From Casuarius casuarius (taxonomy: Eukaryota > Chordata > Aves > Casuariiformes > Casuariidae): a stretch of DNA of 64,000 bases. The stretch is from NCBI GenBank assembly GCA_003342895.1, contig PTFA01000010.1:7464837-7528836 (forward strand), read 5' to 3'. The translations under genes and the position numbers were made by a program. Below the pieces are notes generated by a model. The model saw only the letters and a list, made by a program, of their open reading frames with translations, was not told where the DNA came from and did no database searches. Positions 1 to 64,000 of this stretch are shown here, piece after piece. The number at the start of each line of letters is the position of its first letter. Positions within the stretch are counted from its first letter, which is position 1.

Positions 1-540
1 CATTTTTCTCTCACTGACTCTTAACTGCCTGGCTTAAGGCTACAGCCATTTTAATAGGGACTTCAAAGCTGCTCCTTGTTCATTTAAAAGAGGGGTACAG
101 GACTGCTCTCTGATAGCTTCATCACCACAATCATCTATTCTATTAAGACAATCTCTGGCCTGAATCAAATATGGACAGTTTACTTACTCTGCCCTGCTCT
201 TTTGGAGTGGATCTCACAGTCCCTATAAATGTAATTCCAGCATTACCTATTGATCTGTCCTTTTTAAAGAGGATTACAAAAGAAAATTGCCTATTTTGGA
301 TCAGTAGGCCATTTTATTTTACTTCTTTTAGAAAGTAGTGGAATCTTTGCACCTATTTTCAAGCTACTGGGTCATTCCTAATTTATTTTCAAGGTGCATC
401 TGCCACCTACCAATTAAGTTAAAGTTTAATTTTCAGGCAATATCCCCACCACAATGCAATTAAAAAACCCCGTGCCTAGAGAAAGCTATTTCTGAATAGC
501 AAGGTTCAAGTTATTTTTACACCCAATGAACCAGCTCTTT

Positions 541-546
541 TTTATT
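541..546 (-). promoter_or_regulatory. Candidate far-distal poly(A) signal AATAAA
   Basis: AATAAA on the minus strand about 4.7 kb past the stop, followed within 30 bases by a GGTTCATTGGGTGT stretch that could act as a downstream GU-rich element. Another hexamer lies near 312. Confidence 0.3.
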
Positions 547-1403
547 GTAAAAATAAGTAATCTGCAACGTGCAAGGGACACATTGAGAAGTAGATTCTGT
601 CTGTAACAGCATTATGCGAAAACCACAAACTTAACTTTTTTAAAGTAAAGCAAATGAAACTGTATGTAAGACTTGCACACCAGCCATTTCTAAAGAATTG
701 GATATAATAGAGAAGTAATGCACAAGCTGGAGACAGCAAAGCCCGTTAATGCAATAAATAGGGATTTTCTGCATGTTCCTTCACTTGCAGTGGATTGTAA
801 CACCTATCACATCAAGCAGTTTGGGTGCACTTTTCTTGAAAATTAGGCTAGGACTACAACAGATTGATTTCTGCATATTTGCAGAAAACATAGAAGGACT
901 TTAGTCATCTACCGAATGGACTCCAAAAAGTACTGGCGCAGTACCAAAAGTGTACTTCCTCTCCTGTCAGGCATGACAGAGCATTCATTATTCAAGTTTA
1001 AAGTAGCAAGTATTCTGCTGTCTGTCCTACAACCTAGACTGAAGAGGTTAAGCTTACATGAGACAGCACAACAGTATCCAGCATTAACACTTTGAAAGGC
1101 AGCAAGGCTGAATCTGCCAGTGCTGGGGCATGGATGTGAATGGATGAGAGAAAATTATTAGCTTTAGTTAAATTCACATTACCAAAGGTATGTGTACCTG
1201 CATACATATACCTATAAAAGCACAAAGGGGGGAATGTTATGGCAGTAATTTGGAACTTACAACACTGAAACTTAGAGCTCCTCAGAGCAAAATGAATCCT
1301 TTGATATCAACTGGTTCATGTACATATATTGCATTACTGTAAATAATATTTCATTTAATGTATATGCACAGGTTGTATGAATTTGTATTGATGGAAACCA
1401 TTC

Positions 1404-1409
1404 TTTATT
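1404..1409 (-). promoter_or_regulatory. Candidate distal poly(A) signal AATAAA
   Basis: AATAAA on the minus strand about 3.8 kb past the stop, followed by GAATGG and TG-containing sequence. It would give a long 3' UTR of the kind known in human LRP6. Confidence 0.3.
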
Positions 1410-1839
1410 TCAAATACAAATATTAGGTGAATATTCCATTTATCTTACCCAAGTTATTTTCAAATAAATATCTTAGTATCCAAAAGTAGCAGAAAAATGA
1501 CAAGTGTTCTTGAGGAGGGTATGAAATGCGTGCAGCATGACATGGCAGGTATAATTTAAAAAGGCAAGAATAGGTCTTACTAATTTTGCCATTTAAGCCT
1601 GTAAAGCTCCTGCTGAACATGCAATGGCTAGTACTCAAACTTAATGCTGTAATGTCCATCACATTTTTTAAACTACAATGAACTCTTCCTTCCCTAATTC
1701 AATGTGCTAGCTATTTATCATGCCCAAACTCTAGGCTATGAACACTTTCAGGTATTTACATAGAGAAAAACTGCACAATGAGTACTTGTGTTAAATGCTC
1801 CACTGCATATATGTCTGATGCTGCAAGATAAGGACATTT

Positions 1840-1935
1840 GTGCTTAGCTTAAAGATTATGAGCAGTTTCATTGACGCCAATGAGACTACTTACATGCTAA
1901 TTGCTATGCACTCACTTAAGTATCTCCTGAACTGA
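1840..1935. repeat. Old inverted-repeat relic with CATTGACGCCAATG core
   Basis: Around a near-palindrome at 1869-1882 the sequence reads GCTTAGCTTAAAG on the left and GACTACTTACATGCTAATTG, then CACTTAAG, on the right. It matches a common amniote repeat with the core CATTGACTTCAATG flanked by GACTACTCACATGCTTAAAG. Family name not certain. Confidence 0.5.
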
Positions 1936-2444
1936 CATTTGTGTGTTATCTACAGTCCTAACATCTCAGCCAATTTGAGAAGCAGCAGACACCATGACCC
2001 TCACAGAGGGAAGGACAGAATACAAATCATGACTGGCTCAATCGCAGAGAGGATCAGAGACAAATTGTTCAGTCTCAGTTTTCAATCAGTCTATAGCTAT
2101 TCACTGGGAATATGTTAAGAGCACAGACAACTTGCATCACTGCTTTTGTAGTTTAGGTATCTTCCTAACAGGAACTTCACAGATCATCAAAACATTCAGA
2201 ATTTTACTCTAGAATCACTGGGAAAATATTCATACTTGCAAAGGCTGATCTCAGCTTCCCACTAAATAAATTCATTGGTTAATACAGTCAAGAAACAGCC
2301 TGCTCCCGACACCAGTCATCTTCAGTGGAAAAACATAACTTGTCCACTTTCCCCTCTTCACATGAACCTCCCAATGGCAGATCACTCAAAGTACCTGATG
2401 CCCAAAGTGAAATGTATGTATCAGAGAGATTTGATCAAATTCTA

Positions 2445-2500
2445 CACTGAATTATACATCCACTCCATTGGCTTCAACTGAGTTACACGTGGACATAAAC
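2445..2500. repeat. Old repeat relic with CCATTGGCTTCAACTGAGTT core
   Basis: CTGAATTATACATCCACTCC then CATTGGCTTCAACTGAGTTA and CACGTGGACATAAAC resembles the amniote repeat containing CCATTGACTTCAATGGAGTT followed by ACACTGGTGTAAAC. Probably related to the relics at 1840 and 3500. Confidence 0.5.
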
Positions 2501-2859
2501 TAGCATAGAACTTGGATAGCATAGTCCATTGCAGACACACTTACGATTTACCTACAGCAAGTCCGTTCCAAGAGGAAGTCTCAGTGAGGCAGTTCAACTC
2601 CACTCGAAAGAGGATACCACTCCTTAAGCTGAACCACCTTAGAGTTTTTCAAACAGAAATTGGCACACTGAAAAAGTATTTTGCAAGAAGAGACCATTGC
2701 CATCGCAGCACAAGCACTTGGACTGAGATATAACAATGCAATATTCTTCTGAGTTCATTAGTGCAAGTTTCCACATGTGAACCCCACACGGAATGCTGCA
2801 CATTAAAAAATGTAAACAACGTACAAGTTTCGATTCTCATCGGCATGCCAGCCTCAATG

Positions 2860-2890
2860 CCCCCACCCCATCACGCCCACCCTCCCCCCC
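2860..2890 (-). promoter_or_regulatory. G-quadruplex-type motif on the LRP6 transcript strand
   Basis: The minus strand has G runs of 7, 3, 3, 4 and 5 separated by A, T, CGTGAT and T, fitting the G3+N1-7 pattern with one run to spare. If the LRP6 3' UTR reaches this point, the motif would be in the RNA. Confidence 0.6.
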
Positions 2891-3499
2891 TTCATATAAA
2901 TGGATTTGAGTTCCCTTATAGTTCGCAATACCCTCCACGTCCATCCTGCTGGAGAATACAAACAAGCTTCTTCGCCAACAAGGAAGAACCAGAAGAACAG
3001 CTACCAGAAATCCTAGATACCTAGAATGAAGCTGGGCAAAAAACTTAGTGCACCAGATCTAAAGATCAACTGAAATAGCCTTGGGTATCTGACTATTAGC
3101 AAGACCGTTATTACAGCTGGAATTCCAAACACCATTGTTTTTCTCAGAGCTGCAATCAAAGGAGGCTCCAGTGCTCCAGATGAGCAGCACCACTAGTAAG
3201 AACCATTTGTTACTAATTCTGTCAATAGTCCAAATTAAAGCCCATGCCACATTTTCAGCCTGTTTCTCTTTTGGTTGAAATTGGCTGGGATATAAGGAAC
3301 AGAGAACAATAAAACCTGAATGGCATCTATGAAGAGTATTTCACCCATCCTGTGCCCAGAGGCTACAAGTCAGAAGCTCCTCGGTACCTTTGTTTTGAGA
3401 AGGAAGATTTACAGGGCTAATCTGTGAGGGCATCAAGCATCTTCAACATGGATTTAAAGTCAACAGAAGTTGTAAATGCAAAATGCCATCCAAGATTAG

Positions 3500-3600
3500 G
3501 ATGAACTCCACTGTTTTTACTGTGGAGTAAAAACTGGTTTTACCGATTACTGTGAACTCCACTAAAGTCAAAGCAAATTCAAAACACTGCACTGGAGTCA
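3500..3600. repeat. Possible third relic of the same type
   Basis: GATGAACTCCACTGTTTTTA, then GATTACTGTGAACTCCACTA and AAGTCAAAGCAAATTC. ACTCCACTAAAGTCAAAG is a degenerate form of the ACTCCATTGACTTCAATG core. Weaker than the other two. Confidence 0.35.
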
Positions 3601-3995
3601 AAGAGAGGTTAATGATATCCTAAGTTGCCCCTCAACCTACACAGATAGTGTTTTCACTTGATTATATACTTTCCTTTTCAAAATCACCATGGTGAGGCTG
3701 AAAGGAGAAGAGGCTAAACAAGAAAATATACAAAATTAGAGAATGCAAATATAAAATGTTTCGGTTAAGAATATCTTAAAATTTGACATTCACAGCGGTT
3801 AATACTAAGGTATTAAACTCACACCGTGCAAAAGAGGAGGTATGTCGAAATCATACCGAGAAAACTGGCTTTGCCTAACTGAAATCATGAGCAGTTAATA
3901 CAACAAAGGAAACCCTTCCAATGAAAAAAATATATATATTTCGTATGGAGAGTTGCTCCACTGACAAAGTTAAATGCTTCCTTACTAGGAAAAAT

Positions 3996-4034
3996 AATAT
4001 ATTTTATATATATATGTTTTTTATATATATATAT
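3996..4034. repeat. TA dinucleotide tracts
   Basis: Two TA runs (4005-4015 and 4022-4034) split by GTTTTT, in an AT-rich stretch. Confidence 0.85.
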
Positions 4035-4365
4035 GATTTGTATACTGTGATATCAATATACACTGAAAGTACTGCAAGGATATATTATTCATTTACAGTA
4101 AAACTAACAATCCATGGTTAAATTTATAGTTTATAAATATGCTGTCTATATTATATGTGGTATAAAAATATTTGACATTTGTGGGCACTAGCTCAAAATA
4201 TTTTTTTTTTTTAAAGGGACTAGAAATCACTCAGGTATATGCATATTACCCTTGTCAATCACGTGAAAATCACACTGACCTGGTACAAAACAGAATCCTA
4301 CTGTGTTGACAAAATGAAGAAAGTGAAGTATAGCATGACACTCACTGTATGGCAAGGCTAATTAG

Positions 4366-4385
4366 AAAAAAAAAAAAAAAAAAAA
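4366..4385 (+). repeat. A20 homopolymer
   Basis: Twenty consecutive A. No processed-gene sequence is visible upstream, so it is not an obvious retrocopy tail. Confidence 0.9.
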
Positions 4386-4818
4386 GAAGAATTTACAGCA
4401 GCCCAGTTCTAGCAGTACTTTAAATAAGGATATTATGATTTAAAGTGACACAGAAAGGAAGAAAGGATGTAGAAAGGATAGGAAAAGCTATAGAATAATA
4501 AAAGCAAATTTTAAAATATACCCCATGAAATCATTGAAATCCCAGAAGCAAGGAGAGCTCAGAATGGTGCAGTTTTGTAAATGCATTAAGAACAAACAGA
4601 GGTGTATTATTTTTAAAAAGTGTGTGATTATTTTTCTGGATTCACTGCTACGATTGCTGTATTCCAGTAGAAAACATAAAGCCCTTTGTGTAAGGTTAAT
4701 ATCTGTCCTGACTGCATTTTCTTCAAGTTTAACTTTAGTTGCTGGCCCTCCATAGTTAACATAGAGGTTATTTGGCTACTTCCAAGTATCTATGGTATGC
4801 TGCTCTGAGACGGACTTC

Positions 4819-4824
4819 TTTATT
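4819..4824 (-). promoter_or_regulatory. Candidate proximal poly(A) signal AATAAA
   Basis: This is the first AATAAA on the minus strand after the LRP6 stop, about 420 bases downstream. The sequence after it is not notably GT-rich, so it may be weak or unused. Confidence 0.35.
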
Positions 4825-5193
4825 ATTAATTACTTTAAACATTTTTGGTATTGATAAACCCCAACATCTCACCTCGTTGGACAAGTGACACCTCCTGGTC
4901 CTTCCATTTCCTTATGTGCTCAGTCACTTCACTGGATTAAGGCATGTTTTTGTGTTCCATTTGCAAAAATAAAAACTTTTTGTACAAATGTCTGGGTCTT
5001 TTTTTTTTTATACAAAAATTTCTCTTCTTATGGCACAAGCAGCAGTTGCTGTTTAAGAAAATATATAAATATCCTTTTTTTCCTCTTCTGTACAAATATC
5101 TCCAGTATTCCTCCACCCCATTTAATAACATTTATCTGTACACTGTCCTACTTCACTGAGGGTTCCCTCCCCCCTCCCCAGCAGAACATTTTA

Positions 5194-5201
5194 TATTTAC
5201 A
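5194..5201 (-). promoter_or_regulatory. Candidate Pumilio response element (TGTAAATA) in 3' UTR
   Basis: The minus strand reads TGTAAATA about 45 bases after the LRP6 stop, an exact match to the Pumilio consensus TGTANATA. It is inside any possible 3' UTR. An 8-mer of this kind can also occur by chance in AT-rich sequence. Confidence 0.3.
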
Positions 5202-5242
5202 CTTTGGTGGCGGAGGCAGGTAATGGAAGGGGGGGCCGGCCC

Positions 5243-59093
<53,851 letters not shown>

Positions 59094-59810
59094 CTAATAG
59101 GGTACAAGGAAGAAAACGAATATTCATGCACAATTCATGCTACAGTTTTGCCTGAACACAGCCTTTGTGAAAAGCAGTTTTACAGAGCAAGTACTGTTGA
59201 CCAAGACTTTCTGTTTACTGACAGGAAACAAACCTAGCACATCCAATCTGATGAATGACTTGAGGGGATGAGACAAAAGTCCTGTTTTCAGGCTGCCTAC
59301 TGATGCTGGCATGTCCAAGAAATGTCAAATTCTTACCCAAGTCTGCAACTATTTGCTAGGACTCCTGTAACATTCAACAGCTGTGGGGCTCTGCATCATC
59401 ATCATCATGTGTAAGTGGGGAGAACAGCTGATTTTATACAAGTCAGACTGCTGCCTGCTGCTACACAGCATCCATAGTTTTCAGCCTCAACAGATTTCAA
59501 ACTGAGACAATATTTAGTCAATCAGCAGTCCACTCATCTCTTCTAGTTTTCCTGTTTTGAACTCAAAGAAAAAATCTTTAACAGCAAATAGTTTCAGTGT
59601 AAAGAAATCCTTAAACTTATTTTACACGATTCATTATTATGATAATTATTAAGGTATTGTTTTTTATTAAAAGCAGCGCCATTAAACAGACTTCTACTGA
59701 TCTTCTGCCACAGTAATGGTATCATTTCTGAGCAATCTGGGTCACCACCTGTTTATGAACCTGTCTCCAGGTTCATAAACAAAATTAAAGGGTATATCCA
59801 TATATTTTAT

Positions 59811-59819
59811 GTGTATGTG

Positions 59820-59856
<37 letters not shown>
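59811..59856 (+). repeat. (TA)n(CA)n microsatellite
   Basis: About ten TA units followed by about nine CA units, preceded by TGTGTATGTG. A compound dinucleotide repeat, probably polymorphic. Confidence 0.95.
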
Positions 59857-59999
59857 TCATTAGACATCACAAAAATGCAGCACAAACGCTGCTGAAGACA
59901 GTTTTTCCAGGTTCTTGTGATGTGGAAACTAATTATCTATACCCAGATTCCTCAGAACTGGAATTAAGCAGCTCAATTCTTATGGTTATTTTATTTAAA

Positions 60000-60080
60000 A
60001 TCACAGAAAAATTCTGGATGGAAAGAACCCGGAAGGTCATCTGGTCCTACATCCTGCTCCAAGCTGGGCCATACTAGCAC
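60000..60080 (+). mobile_element. CR1 LINE 3' fragment
   Basis: It reads TCACAGAAAAATTCTGGATG, then GGAAGGTCATCTGGTCCTAC and ATCCTGCTCCAAGCTGGGCC. This follows the chicken CR1 3' consensus (ggaaggacct, aggtcatctagtccaacctcctgctcaaagcagggcc). It is the best evidence in the window for an avian or reptilian genome. Confidence 0.7.
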
Positions 60081-63000
60081 GATTTTTACAAGTGGTCCTC
60101 CACACCTCTCTCCTCCCTCCTAATCGTACAGGTGCATAAGTGTTTGTGCGCACACACGTACACACACAAGCTCCCAATGAACACTACAGATATCCATCCC
60201 ATTCCCTAAGCAAAAGCACAAGGGTTTGACACATAGCTGCACTTCTTCAAGTGTATGGTATACTATGATTGCCAACCTCCCAACTTTCTTCTTGCAGGGG
60301 AAAGAGTCAGTATCTGTATACTTATGGATAAAATACCCATGTGCAACATGCATCACTTTTGCAAGGAGGCCAGTACTGAAATGATTTAGTAGAGGACTCT
60401 TGCTTTCCAAATGAATGTTAAAATAGAACAGAGGAGTATATTAAAGCAAGGAACTTGAAGGTATATTTTACCACTGATTCTGAGCACAAAGAAGCTACAG
60501 TCATTACTGCTCTTTCACCTCAGCTTCTGGGAAAAGATGCATTACCTTTAAAGTTTCTATTTTTTCTACTCCTGAGAAAAACATACATTCCCTTAGTTGT
60601 CATTCTAGTGTTCCTGTTCTAGACCAAACAAAAATTTCTATTTCTTGATATTTTGCACTAGAAACTAGGACACACTATCTTTTCCTTCTTATCTCTGTCT
60701 GGAGTCGGATAAGTATTTGCTTCTAATTGAATGCACAACCTGAGCATCTTACAAAAGACTATTGTAATATAATTTACAGCTGAAACCTATCAGCCAAAAA
60801 GTGAAGCCAGAACAACACAACATGCTATTCAGTATAAAGGAATTCTTATTCTGCAAAAATCTGTACAAATTCCACCCCCAAATCCTAAATGCCTTCAAAT
60901 ACAAATAATTTTACTTTACAGCAGGGCTTGAGATTATCTGAGCCCTTCGTTTTATGGAATATAAGCAATAAAATACAAAGCTATCATGATGACCAAACCT
61001 CTACCAAAGAGAACATGTCCAAAATCAAGTGAGCATGCCGATATAGAGATTTTTCTGAATTTCGGATCCTCTGCACTCAGAGGATTTTTAAATGCGATTA
61101 GTGCCCTTCAGCTCCTAGTGAGAATAAACCTTTGAGCCCAGCAGACAGTGCTAGATGAGTGGCTGACTTTTGGGCAGCCATCTATTCCTATAACAATGCA
61201 TAAAGTGAACTGTGACCCTTACTGAAACAAGCCCTCATCGGGCGAGATTCAGTAGTATGAGGGAGCTACTTCATTTCACTGTACTATTAGTTTTGAAGCA
61301 AATACTCTTAAACTTACATCATTTTCTTAGTAGATACGACTGTCATATGAAAATGGCTTTTGGCCCAAATACACCAGTATGTATTCCTTACATTTTATTA
61401 ATACGAGTAATATTAGAACTATATAATCCATATACATGGTTTTCCAGCAAGAAATTACAAGGTGATAGCTCACTTCACATCAGCAAAATCAGAGGGGCTG
61501 TCTTCCCCTCTGAACATGTTCCAGGGGCCGCACTAGCAGATTTGCTGAAAAGCAACTGCACAATTTGTGTCAGCGCCAAACTGGTGGCTGAGCCGTGCTA
61601 AGCAAGCCTTCCTGGGGCTGACAGCTCCACGGCTAATGAGGAGGAGGACGGCAGGGGGGAAGGGTTGGTGAGACGAGGGGTGACAAACAGGAAAAGGAAG
61701 AGAGGAGAGAGCAAGGAATGGTGTTCCCATGGCTGGTGTAAAGCGTGTTCAGCATGACCTGCTTTAAGAACCGCAGAGCTTGGGTTTTGGAGGGTGAGAA
61801 GAGGTAAAATGACTTCTGTCTTAAATGATTATTTATTAAACATACGTTGGTGAATGAATGGGAAAAGAATGCCACATACAATGTTTAACCACTGTGCGCA
61901 GCTGACAGAAGCACATGCTGCCCATACGCAGCGTGCTTCACCAACAAAACACGCACTCGCCTGTGGTCAAAGAGCGGCAACGGCTCCACATTTTTGGCCT
62001 GACTAATAAAAACTCCCAACACGGGCAGCAGCTAGAGCACTGCAGGTGCAATTGGATTGACAAGACCTGAGCGCTGCTTGAGGGCGACTCTCTCCAGCCT
62101 TCCCATTATCAGCCCCAGGTTTGATGTGAACGAGTGATACAACAGCAAGAAGCAGTACATCCTACCAGTCTTCACTAACCTCTTAGCCCCTTCAAACTGC
62201 TATTCTCAAAGTATTAGCGTCATTAAAACAAGACACCAGCGATGACGAGAAAGTGAAAGATGAGGAGAAGGAGTAATGTTATTAGTTCAGTAGACATCTC
62301 TGGGGCTTCAACAACATGCAAATTGGCTTCATATTAGATGGCGCTAAACACACAGTAACCTTAATAATCTTCCCTGTGCTATAATTACACAAATTTGCCT
62401 TAAAAATCTTGATGGTAATTGACATTCAGAATGTCACAATCTTTACTCTGTTTAGTAGGCTGGGAAGGAAAGGTGGAACGGGACAACAGAGGAGAAAGGT
62501 GGGAAGAAGAGAGAGAAAGAGAGAAAACAAGATTTTCCACTGAAATTAAATTCCATTTGTGCTGTATATCATGATTTCCTAAACACAGGTATTTATAGTA
62601 TCATCATGGTAATCAGAGATGCAATTACAATAAAAAACATATTATGCTAAAGGGTTTTCTACAGCCTGAAGAAAACGTAGATCCAATTTAAATGCATTCA
62701 CCTTTGTTCTATTCTTATTCTGCTAGAAAGGCCTGTGAAATACTTTGTGAAGATAATGGAAAATAAAACAAAGAGTAAACAAATTAAAACAGGCATAATA
62801 AGAGGGGCTCCTGAACTCTGAAACAGAATAAAAAAAGAAAATTCATAGATTAGCTAACCATTTTTATATTAACAATGACAAAAAAGCTTCTGCTTCAGGA
62901 TAATGTGTATTTCAGACAAAGACAAAACTAATCTGAAATAAAAATTAACAGCAAAATGACAGAAAAAATCAACTTTAAATCCTTATCTTTTGTCACCACT

Positions 63001-64000
63001 GGAATTTCCTCCATCTGCCCTTTTTTTGCAACTAATAGTAGAATTCAAATCCAAAGTTAGATTATAGCTATGAAATATAATAATTCTTCTTACCAAAAGA
63101 AGGCCACCAAAATCGAGATATAAAAATAATTAAAAATAGTATCAGGATTAAGATTTTTTTCCCTAGAACTTAAACAGAAAAATGTTTTATATCCAAGAAC
63201 ATGGCATAAAAGCAAATGTAATTATAGATGCTGTATCTCTGCACAAAAACAAATAAAAAACTTTATTTTTAACAAATCCCTTCTATTCGGGTTACATTAC
63301 AATTACCCAATTTCAAAACCTGATCAGAATAGCTGCAGAACGCCTGGAGTGCTTCAGACATCCTGGCCTGCACATGTCTAACCCATTAACATTCCAGCTT
63401 CACAGTAGCAACACTTATTTCTATCTCTGTAATAACGTAACATATGAGTATATAGACATAATTTCAGAATGAGTATTACACTGAAATAACAGCCGGCTGA
63501 AATAACATTTTGTTTCAATGCTGCTATCTGTCCAAACCAAAATACAATGGAGCTGTTTCCAACTCTACAGAAAGAGAAGAGGAAAAAATATTATCCACAC
63601 CTAAGACCATGAATCACAAAATCTGCACAAAGGAGGTCAAAAAGGAGATAACCAGAGCCCACCATGTAATGCTGTATCCAAAAATTGATGATTATTATTT
63701 CAGCCTTATTCACTCTGTCTTTATCAGTAGACGCAGTGCATGAACAGAAGTCGCACGCAGCCTCTATCTGCATTTGCTTCACTTCATCTCTGAGGCTGCC
63801 TGGCAGGGTGGAAGAATTTCCACATTTATGTTTGAATTCACTTCTCCAGTGTCCCTCCGGAGGATCCCATACCTAGTACCATCTCCTAGGCTATCAGACA
63901 GGGGCAAACCTATTGTTGTCTTTGCCACACAATTTCAAATACAACTATGAAGACGGGGAAAAAAATTAAGGTGGTTCAGCTTACTGCTATATTGTCAATG

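Larger units (their letters stand above)
1..4794 (-). other. Distal LRP6 3' UTR and/or downstream intergenic flank
   Basis: AT-rich sequence with only short chance open frames; no coding exon of a neighbouring gene is recognisable. It contains old repeat relics near 1840-1935, 2445-2500 and 3500-3600, a G-quadruplex-type motif at 2860-2890, AT dinucleotide tracts around 4000, and an A20 run at 4366-4385. Poly(A) signal hexamers for the minus strand occur at 541-546 and 1404-1409. Whether this is transcribed as LRP6 3' UTR needs RNA evidence. Confidence 0.5.
4795..5242 (-). other. LRP6: LRP6 3' UTR, proximal part
   Basis: This sequence follows the LRP6 stop codon on the minus strand. The first 80 bases are GC-rich, then it becomes AT-rich with T and A runs. 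A candidate poly(A) signal at 4819-4824 could end a short form. The true end is not visible from sequence; human LRP6 has a 3' UTR of several kilobases, so transcription may continue far to the left. Confidence 0.65.
59094..64000 (-). other. LRP6: LRP6 intron 3 (partial, continues beyond window)
   Basis: No open frame matches LRP6 exon 3, so this stretch is intron. It holds a TA/CA microsatellite at 59811-59856 and a CR1-like tail at about 60000-60080. A region around 62220-62460 with an octamer ATGCAAAT at 62316-62323 could be regulatory. Confidence 0.88.

Noticed and set aside
1..5000. Possible exon of the neighbouring gene (BCL2L14 side in mammals)
   Set aside because: No open frame here resembles a BCL2-family or other known protein.
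59094..64000. Search for LRP6 exon 3 in the right end of the window
   Set aside because: No minus-strand frame contains the expected propeller 1 motifs (YWTDWGE, YWADAK), so the exon lies outside.

Overview
The window is part of one vertebrate gene: LRP6, the Wnt co-receptor, on the minus strand. Twenty coding exons (human exons 4 to 23) lie between 59093 and 5243. They join without a frameshift or internal stop into about 1,396 residues, equivalent to human residues 217-1613. Exons 1-3 (start codon, signal peptide, first part of propeller 1) lie beyond the right edge of the window, upstream of the gene's 59093 exon. The organism is most likely a bird. The coding sequence is very close to mammalian LRP6, yet exons 4-23 fit in about 54 kb, whereas the whole human gene is roughly 150 kb. 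Interspersed repeats are sparse, and the clearest one (about 60000-60080) looks like an avian/reptilian CR1 LINE tail. I cannot name the species.

Layout from left to right. 1-5242: LRP6 3' UTR and downstream flank, AT-rich, with old repeat relics, a G-quadruplex-type motif and several candidate poly(A) signals. 5243-10214: exons 23-20, coding the cytoplasmic tail with its five PPP(S/T)P-type motifs and the transmembrane segment. 12077-14124: exons 19-18, three LDL-receptor class A repeats. 15514-33625: exons 17-9, covering EGF4, propeller 4, EGF3, propeller 3 and EGF2. 35153-49082: exons 8-6, propeller 2, with the 12.6 kb intron 7 that holds a 33-N assembly gap. 58027-59093: exons 5-4, EGF1 and the end of propeller 1. 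59094-64000: part of intron 3, no exon seen.

The encoded protein is a single-pass receptor. Four YWTD beta-propeller/EGF modules and three LDLa repeats face outward and bind Wnt, DKK and sclerostin. The tail, phosphorylated on PPPSP motifs by GSK3 and CK1, recruits axin and stabilises beta-catenin. No second protein-coding gene, tRNA, known ncRNA or novel multi-gene system was found. The most notable observations are a GC-rich last exon with a one-residue-shorter alanine-rich stretch in the tail, a diverged repeat pair inside intron 7, a cluster of old inverted-repeat relics in the 3' flank, two G-quadruplex motifs, and a non-consensus donor at exon 7. Residue numbers assume exons 1-3 have human lengths; that assumption is supported because it places C1394, C1399, T1479 and S1490 exactly at their human positions.
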